From Altererythrobacter sp. (GTDB taxonomy: Bacteria > Pseudomonadota > Alphaproteobacteria > Sphingomonadales > Sphingomonadaceae): DNA of 47,030 nucleotides. The notes under the pieces are model-generated. The model did no database searches. It had not been told where the DNA came from and saw nothing but the letters and a program-made list of their open reading frames with translations. Shown one piece after another: positions 17,930-26,576 of this stretch (position 1 is the first letter of the stretch; each line of letters starts with the position of its first letter). The stretch spans positions 1 through 47,030 of the forward strand of contig JALRKY010000076.1 of NCBI GenBank assembly GCA_023260985.1. The letters run 5' to 3'. The position numbers were made by a program, and so were the translations under genes.

Positions 17930-20900
17930 TCACTCAATGGGCGTGGCGGGAAAGCTTTCCTGCGCGGATTGGAAGGCGATTTTATACTGCTGCACAAGCT
18001 CTTGCGGCAGTTCGAAAATTTGCGGGGTCTGCGTGTATAGAATGCCCGCGAGCACGGGCCGACCGGGATAGATTGCCTCGATCACCGCGACATAGGCCGC
18101 CATCTGGCGCAGCGTCGTTTCCGGAATATCCACCAACCGCGCAGGCGGGCGACGTGCGGTCTTGAAATCGACCACCGTCACTCTTTCATCCCGCACCAGC
18201 AGCCTGTCGGCGGTCCCGGCCACAACCTGTCCGCCGACTATCGCCGCGAGCGGCACTTCGGCCATTGAGTCTGATCTGAAGACCTCAGCAAAATCGGGAT
18301 GTCCGAGCACAGTGAACACGGGTTCGAGGATGTCGGCCCGTGCGGCATCATCCAGATCTGCAGCCTGTCGCTCAAGCCAGCGCGCTGCGCGTTCTTCGCG
18401 CTCGCGCTCAGGCACATCGGGCAGGCGTTCGAGCAAGCTGTGAATCAGCACGCCCCTGCGGGCAGCCCCGCGCGCCACTTCGGACGGGATCGGGGGATCG
18501 CTGCCCCGTTCCTCACCGGCAGAGGATGGCGCAAGCGGGCGCGGAGGGCGTGGTTCCGGCCCGATTGGACTCCGCAGCCATGATGGCTCTTCGAACTCGC
18601 CCGAAGCCACTTCGACATCACTGGCCCGAGACGGCAGTTCGGCCCGCTCACCCCATTCGAAGCACGCGCCCCACAGTTCGTCCGCCAGCGCCTCACCGCC
18701 AAACAGCGGGGCAAGGCGCGCATACCAGCTATCGGCATGCGGTGCCTTCTCCTTCGGACCCAAGGATCCGCCAATGAACAGCGCCTCCTCTGCGCGGGTC
18801 ATCGCGACATAGAGCAGCCGCCAATGCTCCTGCAGCTCAGCCATTTCCGCAGCCGATTGGGCCTCAGCGATCCGGCCGGCGCGCTGTTCCTTCGTCAAGC
18901 CCGGCAAAGGCACGCGGAACGCATCGGCCTCGCTCTCTCCCGGCGGGTCTTCAGCCAGTTCGAGGTCGCGCGCACGGCCGGGCTGGCTGGTGGCATCGGC
19001 GAGAATCACGATCGGCGCCTGTAGCCCCTTCGACCCATGCACCGTCATCACGCGCACCAGATCGGGCGCGTCATCCGGATCGCGCTTGAGCATCCCCTCG
19101 CCTGCATCGAACCATTGGATAAAGCCTGTCAGGCTGGGCGTGTGTACGCCCTCATAGGCGAAGGCGGCATTGAGTAGCTCGTCGATCGGGTCATTGGCCT
19201 CGCGGCCCAGTCGCGAAACCAGCTTCGAGCGCGCCTGCCACGGGCCGACCAGCAGCCACTGCAGCAAAGCCTGCGGCGTCTCAAAATCGGCCAGTGCCAG
19301 CAATTCACGCAACCGCGCGACCGTGGCCAACACAAACGGATCGCCGTGATCGCGCAGATGGTGCCATAGCCGCTTGCCTTCCTCGCGCGGGACATGCGCA
19401 AGCAGATCGTCTTGCGTCCAGCCGACCAGCGGCGATGACAGCAAGTTCGCTAGCTCGAGATCGTCGAGCGGCTGCGCCGCAAAACGTAGCGCAGACATCA
19501 GGTCCTTCACCGCCAGCGGCTCGCCCAGCCGCAAGCGGTCGACCCCGGCAACCGGCACCCCTCGCGCATGAAGCCGCGCAACGATAAGCCCCGCAAGTTC
19601 CTTGCGACTGCGCACCAGCACCATGATGTCACCCGGCCGGGCGAGCCGGTGGCTGTCCTTGACCAAGGCAAAGGGTTCGTTCCCCTGAGTCCAGCGCGCG
19701 ACCTGTTTGGCGATCCGGTCAGCCATCAGCCGGTCATGCTTGGCGAGCCAGTTCTCCTTGCCTTCGGCATCCTCGCTATCGCTACCATTCGCGACCCCGC
19801 GCTCGTCGCGCACCGGGTTCCATAAAGTGACGAGACCCGGGCGCTCTTGCCCTTCATGGCTGCGATAATCCTCCTGCAGGCCCAGTGCGGTGGGCCCGAT
19901 CGCCTCCACCGCCCTATCGACGAATTCGAGTACCGGCGCGCCGGTGCGGAACGATTGGCCAAGATCGAGCTCTTCCAGCTCGCTTTGCCGCCAGCGAACG
20001 CGCGTTTCAGCTGCATTTTGCGCAGCGGCAGCTATCGCAGTCTTCACCCTGTCACGCGCCGCGCGGAAATTATCGGGACTGGTGCCCTGGAATCCGAAGA
20101 TCGCCTGCTTGTAGTCCCCGACGGTGAAGATCGTGCGGATCTTGTCTCCTGCCGCGCCTTCGCCCGAGAAGAAATCGTCGATCAGCGCATCGATGATGCG
20201 CCATTGCGCTTCATTGGTGTCCTGCGCTTCATCGACAAGGATGTGGTCGAAGCGCCGGTCGAGCTTGAAGCGGATCCAGTCGGCGGCGGCCTGTTCCTTT
20301 AGTAGCGACGCCGCCCGTTCGATCAGATCGTCGAAGTCCAGCAGTCCTTCGCGCGCCTTGGCCTCATCCCAGCGCAGCGCGAAGGTGCGCCCCAGTTCGA
20401 GTGCCGGAGCAAGGAATTCAGCGAGTTCGAGCAGGGTCTTGCGCTCGGCATGGAACGCAAGCGCATCGGCGATTTCCTGCTGCCGGGATGGGAATGCCGG
20501 GTCCGATTCACTCGGCTTCTGCATCACCCGCGGCGCACCATCCTTCTTGAGCAAAGTATCGCGGAAGACGCTCACGCGCACTGCTCGCCCGGCCAGATCG
20601 AGCTGCAGCCATTCGCGGATGAATGCGGCAGCTTCCTGCCCTGTCTTGGCTTTCCAGCCATCGAGTGTCGGAAGCATCGCCCTGAGCTGATGATCAGGGA
20701 AGACTTCAGGAGAAAGCACACCGTCGACCCAAGCCATATCCGAATCGCTTGGGATGCCGAGCAGGCGACGCACACGTGGCGCCATCGGCGGCTGCCATGC
20801 CCCGCGCCCGAACCAGAGTTCGCGCGATTTGGCACAGCGCATCAGCCAGCCTTGCAGGGCATCGGTGCCCTTGGTGCGGCTGAAATGGGCGACCGTATCG

Positions 20901-21433
20901 AGGATACCAGCGTCGTTCAGTCGCTCGGCCTCTACCAGCAAATCGCCCAGCACTTCACGCGTCAGTAATTGGTGCTCGCGATCCTCCATCGGCCGCATGC
21001 CCGGCAACAATCCGGCTTCGCTCGGGAAATTCGCCAGCAGCCATTGCGAGAAGGCATGGATCGTATCGATCCGTAGCCCGCCGCCGGGGCAATCAAGCAC
21101 GCTCGCAAACAGCGTTCGCGCCTTAGATCGGGTGACCAGATCGTTGGCCGCACCAAGGTATCCCAATTCTTTCTCCAAGATTGCCTCGTCGATCCGCACC
21201 CAGCGCGCCAGCACCGAATTGATCCGCACGGCCATTTCGGCCGCGCCCGCCTTGGTAAAGGTGAGGCACAGGATCTGCGACGGGTCGATTTGAGGTTCGA
21301 GCAGCAGCCGCAGTACGCGGGCGGAAAGCACCTGCGTCTTGCCGGTGCCAGCCGAAGCCGAGAGCCACACGCTCAGGCCGGGATCGGCGGCTTTGCGCTG
21401 ATTGTCCCTAAGCGGATGGACCTTGCCGCTCAT
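17930..21433 (-). CDS. addA: Double-strand-break repair helicase-nuclease AddA, alphaproteobacterial type
   Basis: AddA and AddB resect double-strand ends for RecA loading. The 1167-residue protein has a UvrD-type helicase: Walker A SASAGTGKTQVLS, box II HILVDEAQDTNEAQW, VMTVHGSKGLQAPIVIL, and LLYVAMTRAEEALFIGG. The C-terminal RecB-like nuclease shows VTVVDFKTARRP. The frame runs 13 codons upstream, but ATG 21433 (MSGKVHPLRDNQ) overlaps the addB stop as ATGA, which argues for translational coupling. Confidence 0.95.
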   Translation of the reverse strand: MSGKVHPLRDNQRKAADPGLSVWLSASAGTGKTQVLSARVLRLLLEPQIDPSQILCLTFTKAGAAEMAVRINSVLARWVRIDEAILEKELGYLGAANDLVTRSKARTLFASVLDCPGGGLRIDTIHAFSQWLLANFPSEAGLLPGMRPMEDREHQLLTREVLGDLLVEAERLNDAGILDTVAHFSRTKGTDALQGWLMRCAKSRELWFGRGAWQPPMAPRVRRLLGIPSDSDMAWVDGVLSPEVFPDHQLRAMLPTLDGWKAKTGQEAAAFIREWLQLDLAGRAVRVSVFRDTLLKKDGAPRVMQKPSESDPAFPSRQQEIADALAFHAERKTLLELAEFLAPALELGRTFALRWDEAKAREGLLDFDDLIERAASLLKEQAAADWIRFKLDRRFDHILVDEAQDTNEAQWRIIDALIDDFFSGEGAAGDKIRTIFTVGDYKQAIFGFQGTSPDNFRAARDRVKTAIAAAAQNAAETRVRWRQSELEELDLGQSFRTGAPVLEFVDRAVEAIGPTALGLQEDYRSHEGQERPGLVTLWNPVRDERGVANGSDSEDAEGKENWLAKHDRLMADRIAKQVARWTQGNEPFALVKDSHRLARPGDIMVLVRSRKELAGLIVARLHARGVPVAGVDRLRLGEPLAVKDLMSALRFAAQPLDDLELANLLSSPLVGWTQDDLLAHVPREEGKRLWHHLRDHGDPFVLATVARLRELLALADFETPQALLQWLLVGPWQARSKLVSRLGREANDPIDELLNAAFAYEGVHTPSLTGFIQWFDAGEGMLKRDPDDAPDLVRVMTVHGSKGLQAPIVILADATSQPGRARDLELAEDPPGESEADAFRVPLPGLTKEQRAGRIAEAQSAAEMAELQEHWRLLYVAMTRAEEALFIGGSLGPKEKAPHADSWYARLAPLFGGEALADELWGACFEWGERAELPSRASDVEVASGEFEEPSWLRSPIGPEPRPPRPLAPSSAGEERGSDPPIPSEVARGAARRGVLIHSLLERLPDVPEREREERAARWLERQAADLDDAARADILEPVFTVLGHPDFAEVFRSDSMAEVPLAAIVGGQVVAGTADRLLVRDERVTVVDFKTARRPPARLVDIPETTLRQMAAYVAVIEAIYPGRPVLAGILYTQTPQIFELPQELVQQYKIAFQSAQESFPATPIE

Positions 21434-24400
21434 GCCTCGCCCTCGCCTTCGTCCGCGAGCCCGATCTGCCATTCGGCGAGGCGCATCAGCTGGTCATAGT
21501 CGTTGTAGCCCGGGTAATCCGGATTGAGCTCGGCGGTGAAGGGATCATCTCCCTTGATGTATTGCGCGATCGCCTTGTGCAGGAAGCGTTCGTGCGCGGG
21601 CATGAAATCCTCCGGCAAGAGGCCGCTTTTCTTGCTCCCGACCTTCATCGGCTCGTCAGCGTATCCGAACTCGCCATCCTTGCGCTTGGCAAGCGACCAG
21701 TATTCGAATTCGCTCGCTTCGCCTGAAAGCCCTTCAAAGTCGCCCTCGCGCGCGATCAGGCCCAAAGTGCCCAGCTGCAGGGCGTATCCCGCCTCTGCCT
21801 GAGCGGCCGAGGGCGGATGCCCGGTCTTGTAGTCGACGATCGCCAGTGTCCCGTCGGGCAGCCGGTCGATCCGGTCTGCCCGGCCATAGACCCGCACACC
21901 ATCGAACTTCATCTCGCCCCTGCATTCGATCGCAACGATCTCGCGATCGGGCTGCTCCTCGATCGCGCGTGCGACCCATTCCAGCCCCTCGTACAATCGC
22001 GGGCGCCAAAGCCCGCGCAGCAGGGGATGGATGTTAGCCTCGTCCAGCAATTCACCTGCGACTGCCAGTATCGGCACCTTCGTCCCGTCGAGCCGAAGCT
22101 TGTGCCAGCGACGCAGCACTTCATGGGCCAAGGTGCCCTGCCACGCGAAGTCGCGCGCCGGATCCGCGTCGAGCGGGTCCAGCTTCGACAGGCGCAGGAT
22201 TTCCTGCGCATAGAACTGGTAGGGATCGCCCAGCAGCCGGTCGAGGCCTGTCACCTTGATCGGCACATCGCGCAATGCCGGCGAGGGCCGCGGCTGCGGG
22301 CGCGGATAGGACGCAGTTGACGGGACGTGCCGATCGAGCCGCGCCGCCAATGTGGGGATGCGGGTTTCCCGATGATCTTCCGCCCGTTCGCCCAGCAGCG
22401 CTTCGATCCGCAGCAGGAAACGCGAAGGGATCGTCGGCCCGTCCATATCGCGTATCGCACGGGTCAGGAGCACTTCAGGCGATCCAAGCGCGCTTGCGAG
22501 GTCATGCGCAGCAAGGCCGATGCGGAATTCCGGCCCCGGCATACCGAGGGAACGCAGGATCGCCGGGGCCAGCAGCGGGTCGGGCGAAGGTGTCTGCGGC
22601 CACGTTCCCTCATTGAGCCCGCCGCAGATCATCAGATCGACGCGTGTCATGCGCGATTCGAGCAGGCCGTAGATCGCGATACGCGGATGGCCGCCATAGG
22701 GAGGACGCACTGCCGCCTGGTCCATCGCATCGCGCAGCGCCGCGTGCAGTTCGCCCGGAGCGATGCCGGCACCTGCCTCGCGCGCATGCAGGCGGAATTC
22801 CTCTACCAGGCGTGCCAGCGCGCGCCCGTCTTCCTGCGCCCAGAGATCCTCGCCAGCCAGCGCCTCACCCAACTGAGCCAGCGCGTCGAGCGAGCCAGCC
22901 AACGAAATTTCGCCTTCGCTGCCGGCCAGCGTCATCAACGGGTCGAGAAGTTGCTCGACTTCTCCCCACCAAGGCTCGACTCCGGCCCTCCGCGCGACAT
23001 TGCGCAATGGCTCCATGCCTGGAGACGGGCGCGGCCCGCGCAACCGCCGTTCGAATGCCCGAAGCGCCTCAAGCCACGCACGCCGCTCATCCCCTCGCCG
23101 CACCAGCGGATGGCCTAGCGCCGCCACCAGCGTCACTGGAACGAGCCCTTCCGACACCAATTCGGAAAGCTGCAACAGAAGGCGTCCCGCAGGCGTGAGC
23201 GAAAGCGGTCGACCGGCTGTGTCGTCTGCCAAGATATTCCAGCGCGCCAAGTGCTGCACCACGCACCGAGCCAATGCGCGATCGGGCGTTACCAGCGCCA
23301 CGCGCCGTTCGGGCACTTCGAGCGCCTCCCGCATGGCCAATGCAATCGCCTGCGCCTCTTCCTCGCTGGTCGCACATGTCAGCAGGCGCACACCCGCAAG
23401 TCGCCGCTTGTCCGCATCAAGGCCAACCCATGCCTTGCTCGCTTCGGGTGGAAGGAACAGCGAGGAAATCGCATGGCTGCGCTCAGGCGGCGCTGCGCCC
23501 AATCCCTTGCGGTGCCAGGGGCGAACTTCGCCGCGAGCCACGCCCATGCGGTTGAGCAGCAGCTTGAGATGATATTGCGGATGGGTCGCCGCTTCACCCG
23601 TCGTGAAGGGCAAGGCGCCGGGCTCTGGCGCTTGCCCTGCCCGCCCCAATTCCTGCCACGCGGCATCGTCCATAGCCAGATCGAGATCGGGCAGGATGAC
23701 GGCGCCCTGCGGCAGTTCGGCAACCACCCGCAGCAGCCGCGCAAGCGCGGGCGCAGCGCTTGTTATGCCTGCGGCAACGATCGGAGTTGCGGGTGGAGTT
23801 TCGCGCCAGTGCCGCGCCGCGCGTTCGAATAACATGTTGCGGCGGGTCGCAAGATCGACCTCGCCCCGTTCGGCCAGCCGCGCCCGCCACAATTGTTGGA
23901 CAATCGCGAATAGCTTGGTGCTTTTCTGCCAGTGTTCGGCGAGGTTCTGGCTTTCACCAAGCACGGCGTCGCTCAGAAAGTCTTCCGGCTTGATCCCTTC
24001 GGCCAAAAGCCGGTCCATCGTGCCGCCGAGTTCGCGTGCCAGGCGCAAGAGTGCCGCATTGCCGGGCACCGGCTTGCCTTCGCGTTCCATTGCAAGCCGC
24101 AAAAGTGCAGCCAGTTCGAACCAGCGACGCGTGGGGTCTGCCGCCGGCGGAATGTCTTCTGCGCCTAGCGGATCGAGCAGGCTCCCCAGCGCCGCGTCGA
24201 GCTCGACATCGCCCACCATCACCATGCGCGGCATCAGCAGTCCTGCCGCCCCGGTTTCCCCGGCATGACGGATAAATGCTTCGCTCAAGCTGCGCGCCGC
24301 ACGGCTTGAGGGCAGCAGCAGCGTCAGCCGCGCCAAACCCAAGCCGGGTTCGGAATATCGCGGGACGAGCCCGGCAACCAGCGCATCGGCGAAGCCGCGG

Positions 24401-24444
24401 TGCGCCGCGATCGAATATATCTCTGGAAGCTTCGCCTCAGCCAC
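21430..24444 (-). CDS. addB: Double-strand-break repair protein AddB, alphaproteobacterial type
   Basis: The 1004-residue partner of AddA. The N-terminus has a degenerate helicase region (LGLARLTLLLPSSRAARSL). The C-terminus has DPYQFYAQEILRLSKLDPLD and the nuclease motif LAIVDYKTGHPP. The frame extends upstream to 24588, but the conserved N-terminus AEAKLPEIYSIAAHRGF indicates GTG 24444. That start overlaps the murU stop in GTGGCTGA. It ends in an ATGA overlap with addA. Confidence 0.92.
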   Translation of the reverse strand: MAEAKLPEIYSIAAHRGFADALVAGLVPRYSEPGLGLARLTLLLPSSRAARSLSEAFIRHAGETGAAGLLMPRMVMVGDVELDAALGSLLDPLGAEDIPPAADPTRRWFELAALLRLAMEREGKPVPGNAALLRLARELGGTMDRLLAEGIKPEDFLSDAVLGESQNLAEHWQKSTKLFAIVQQLWRARLAERGEVDLATRRNMLFERAARHWRETPPATPIVAAGITSAAPALARLLRVVAELPQGAVILPDLDLAMDDAAWQELGRAGQAPEPGALPFTTGEAATHPQYHLKLLLNRMGVARGEVRPWHRKGLGAAPPERSHAISSLFLPPEASKAWVGLDADKRRLAGVRLLTCATSEEEAQAIALAMREALEVPERRVALVTPDRALARCVVQHLARWNILADDTAGRPLSLTPAGRLLLQLSELVSEGLVPVTLVAALGHPLVRRGDERRAWLEALRAFERRLRGPRPSPGMEPLRNVARRAGVEPWWGEVEQLLDPLMTLAGSEGEISLAGSLDALAQLGEALAGEDLWAQEDGRALARLVEEFRLHAREAGAGIAPGELHAALRDAMDQAAVRPPYGGHPRIAIYGLLESRMTRVDLMICGGLNEGTWPQTPSPDPLLAPAILRSLGMPGPEFRIGLAAHDLASALGSPEVLLTRAIRDMDGPTIPSRFLLRIEALLGERAEDHRETRIPTLAARLDRHVPSTASYPRPQPRPSPALRDVPIKVTGLDRLLGDPYQFYAQEILRLSKLDPLDADPARDFAWQGTLAHEVLRRWHKLRLDGTKVPILAVAGELLDEANIHPLLRGLWRPRLYEGLEWVARAIEEQPDREIVAIECRGEMKFDGVRVYGRADRIDRLPDGTLAIVDYKTGHPPSAAQAEAGYALQLGTLGLIAREGDFEGLSGEASEFEYWSLAKRKDGEFGYADEPMKVGSKKSGLLPEDFMPAHERFLHKAIAQYIKGDDPFTAELNPDYPGYNDYDQLMRLAEWQIGLADEGEGEA

Positions 24445-25153
24445 GCCGCAACGCAGCTTCAGTCGGCGCAATTGCTTCCGGCGTGCCCACTTCGAACCAT
24501 TGGCCGGTGAAGGAAATGCCGTTGAGCCGGCCTTCCTCGATCGCCCGGTCCCACAGGAGATTGGTCGAGAATGGGCCATCCGGCGCATCGCGGAGGAGGC
24601 GATGCGAAACTAGCTGGATGCCGGTGAAAATGAATGGAGCGATGCGACCTTGCTGCCGCCGCCGGAGGCGCCCCAGCGCATCCATGTGAAAATCTCCCTG
24701 CCCGGCGAAATTCATCGCCCGGGCATGCGGCACCAGCAGCAGCAGGGCGTCCATCTGCGTCGGATCCCACCGCGCGGAAAGATCATGGAATGCGCTGCGC
24801 GGCCCCTCCAGCCAGATATTGTCGGCATTAAGCGAAAAGAACGGATCGGGCAGCTGCTTCAGCGCCTTTAGCATGCCACCGCCGGTTTCCAGCAACTGCT
24901 TGCGCTCGTCCGAGATAGCGATCGCGGGCATCTTGCGGGCGCGCAAATGGGCTTCGAGCGCATCGGCCAGATAGTGGACATTGACCACTGCCTTCGTCAC
25001 CCCGGCGTCAACAAGGCGGTCCAGCGCGTGATCGATCAACGGCTTGCCCGCGACGCGCACCAGCGGCTTTGGTTGGCTGGCCGTGAGCGGGCGCATCCGC
25101 TTGCCCAGCCCGGCGGCCAGCACCATCGCGGTTTTGCTTGCCAGTTCGTTCAT
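24437..25153 (-). CDS. murU: N-acetylmuramate alpha-1-phosphate uridylyltransferase MurU
   Basis: A 238-residue nucleotidyltransferase with the UTP-binding loop VLAAGLGKRMRPLT, then KPLVRVAGKPLIDHALDRL and metal-ligand aspartate in LNADNIW. With AmgK it converts recycled MurNAc through MurNAc-1-P to UDP-MurNAc, bypassing early peptidoglycan synthesis and lowering fosfomycin sensitivity in Pseudomonas and Caulobacter (known for the family). Adjacency to amgK supports MurU over other sugar nucleotidyltransferases. Its start overlaps the amgK stop as ATGA, and its stop overlaps the addB start. Confidence 0.88.
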   Translation of the reverse strand: MNELASKTAMVLAAGLGKRMRPLTASQPKPLVRVAGKPLIDHALDRLVDAGVTKAVVNVHYLADALEAHLRARKMPAIAISDERKQLLETGGGMLKALKQLPDPFFSLNADNIWLEGPRSAFHDLSARWDPTQMDALLLLVPHARAMNFAGQGDFHMDALGRLRRRQQGRIAPFIFTGIQLVSHRLLRDAPDGPFSTNLLWDRAIEEGRLNGISFTGQWFEVGTPEAIAPTEAALRRG

Positions 25154-26136
25154 GCGATGGTCCCCCCGCCGCTACGGCGCAGCGCGTCCGGGATATTGGC
25201 GTCGAACCAGCGTGCGACTGGAGTGAGTGCAGGATGCGCCAGATCCCGTTCGAGCAGCGCCCATACGCGCGGAATGAGTTCAAGGTAGCGTGGCTTGCCG
25301 TCGCGCTTGTGGAGCCGCGTGAAGATACCCACGATCTTGGCATTACGCTGTGCACCCAGCCGCGCGTAGTCGGCCTCGAACTCGGCATCGGGACTGGCTG
25401 CCCCAAGATAGCGATCGAGCATCGCACGCTCGAGCTCTGGCGCCACACCTCGCCGCGCATCCTGCAGCAGTGAAACCAGATCGTAGGCAGGGTGTCCCAC
25501 CAGCGCGTCCTGGAAGTCGATCAGCCCTTGCGGCGCGCCTTCGCGCGGATCGCCAAGAAGCATGATGTTCTCGGCATGGTAATCGCGCAGCACGGTCACT
25601 ACAGGCTGCTGTCGCGTCAGCAACGGGGCGAGAACTTCCTCCCATGCCGAGCGGTATCCGTCCTGATCGACGGCGAGGCTCATTGCAGGGCAATACCATT
25701 CGGTGAACAGGCCGGTCTCGCGCTGGTATGCCTGCATGTCATAGGGTGCGAACGGCCCGGCCGGCTGCAAGTGCAGGGCCACCAGCGCATCGACCGCGCC
25801 TTCATAGGCAGCCAATTCGCCCGAAGGATTGTCATCGAGCCAATCGCGCATCCGGCTGGTGCCGAAATCCTCCAGCAGCACCCAACCCGCTGCAGTATCG
25901 GCCGCATAGATCTGCGGCGCACGCGCGCCGTGTGCGGTGAGGTATTCGGCGACTTCAAGGAACGGCTGCGGATCTTCATGCGGCGGTGGACCGTGCATCA
26001 GCATCGCGCTGCGATTGCCGTCGCGAATGCGGAAATAGCGCCGGAACGAGGCATCGCCGGGAATCGTGTCGATCTGCGTCCCGCCCCAACCCGCCTTTGC
26101 GAGAAATTCTTCCATCCCTACAGGCCATTCGCTCAT
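25150..26136 (-). CDS. amgK: N-acetylmuramate/N-acetylglucosamine kinase AmgK
   Basis: A 328-residue aminoglycoside-phosphotransferase-fold kinase. The catalytic loop reads VLRDYHAENIML and the metal-binding aspartate is in LIDFQDALVGHPAYDLVSLL. AmgK phosphorylates the anomeric position of MurNAc and GlcNAc released during wall turnover. The substrate is inferred from family and from murU directly downstream. The frame runs 41 codons upstream inside tsaE, but ATG 26136 overlaps the tsaE stop as ATGA and starts the family sequence MSEWPVGMEEFL. Confidence 0.9.
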   Translation of the reverse strand: MSEWPVGMEEFLAKAGWGGTQIDTIPGDASFRRYFRIRDGNRSAMLMHGPPPHEDPQPFLEVAEYLTAHGARAPQIYAADTAAGWVLLEDFGTSRMRDWLDDNPSGELAAYEGAVDALVALHLQPAGPFAPYDMQAYQRETGLFTEWYCPAMSLAVDQDGYRSAWEEVLAPLLTRQQPVVTVLRDYHAENIMLLGDPREGAPQGLIDFQDALVGHPAYDLVSLLQDARRGVAPELERAMLDRYLGAASPDAEFEADYARLGAQRNAKIVGIFTRLHKRDGKPRYLELIPRVWALLERDLAHPALTPVARWFDANIPDALRRSGGGTIA

Positions 26137-26576
26137 GGCATGCGCCCTAGCCAATCGTCCCCCGGCTGGACAATCGCGCGGCGGCTCTGTCCCACAATTT
26201 CGAGCTCCAGCGAAAGACAACCCAGCTCTTGCGCGAAGCCCCCCGCTCTTGCCGGCCACTCGGCAATCAGCGCGGCATCCTCGCGGTAGTCATCGAGCCC
26301 GATTTCGCGCAGTTCAGAAGGGTCCTCGAGCCGGTAGAAGTCAGCATGTACCATCGGCAAGCGCAGTGGCGGAGCGTCATAGGTTTCGATGATGGTGAAA
26401 GTGGGCGACGGCACTTCGTTTTCATAGCCCAGCGCCTTCAATATCGCGCGCGCGAGCGTGGTCTTTCCAGCGCCAAGATCGCCTTCAAGCGCGACGACGT
26501 CGCCCGGCCTCAGCCGTGCGGCGATCCGTGCACCGAACGCTTCCATCGCTGCGAGGTCATGCAATTCCTCGATCAC
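26133..26576 (-). CDS. tsaE: tRNA threonylcarbamoyladenosine biosynthesis ATPase TsaE
   Basis: TsaE is the ATPase that, with TsaB and TsaD, drives t6A37 formation on ANN-decoding tRNAs. The 147-residue protein has Walker A EGDLGAGKTTLARAIL, then SPTFTIIETYD and MVHADFYRL. The longer upstream frame is shadow inside the kinase gene. GTG 26576 (VIEELHDLAAMEAF) fits the family and overlaps the kinase stop as GTGA. Confidence 0.92.
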   Translation of the reverse strand: MIEELHDLAAMEAFGARIAARLRPGDVVALEGDLGAGKTTLARAILKALGYENEVPSPTFTIIETYDAPPLRLPMVHADFYRLEDPSELREIGLDDYREDAALIAEWPARAGGFAQELGCLSLELEIVGQSRRAIVQPGDDWLGRMP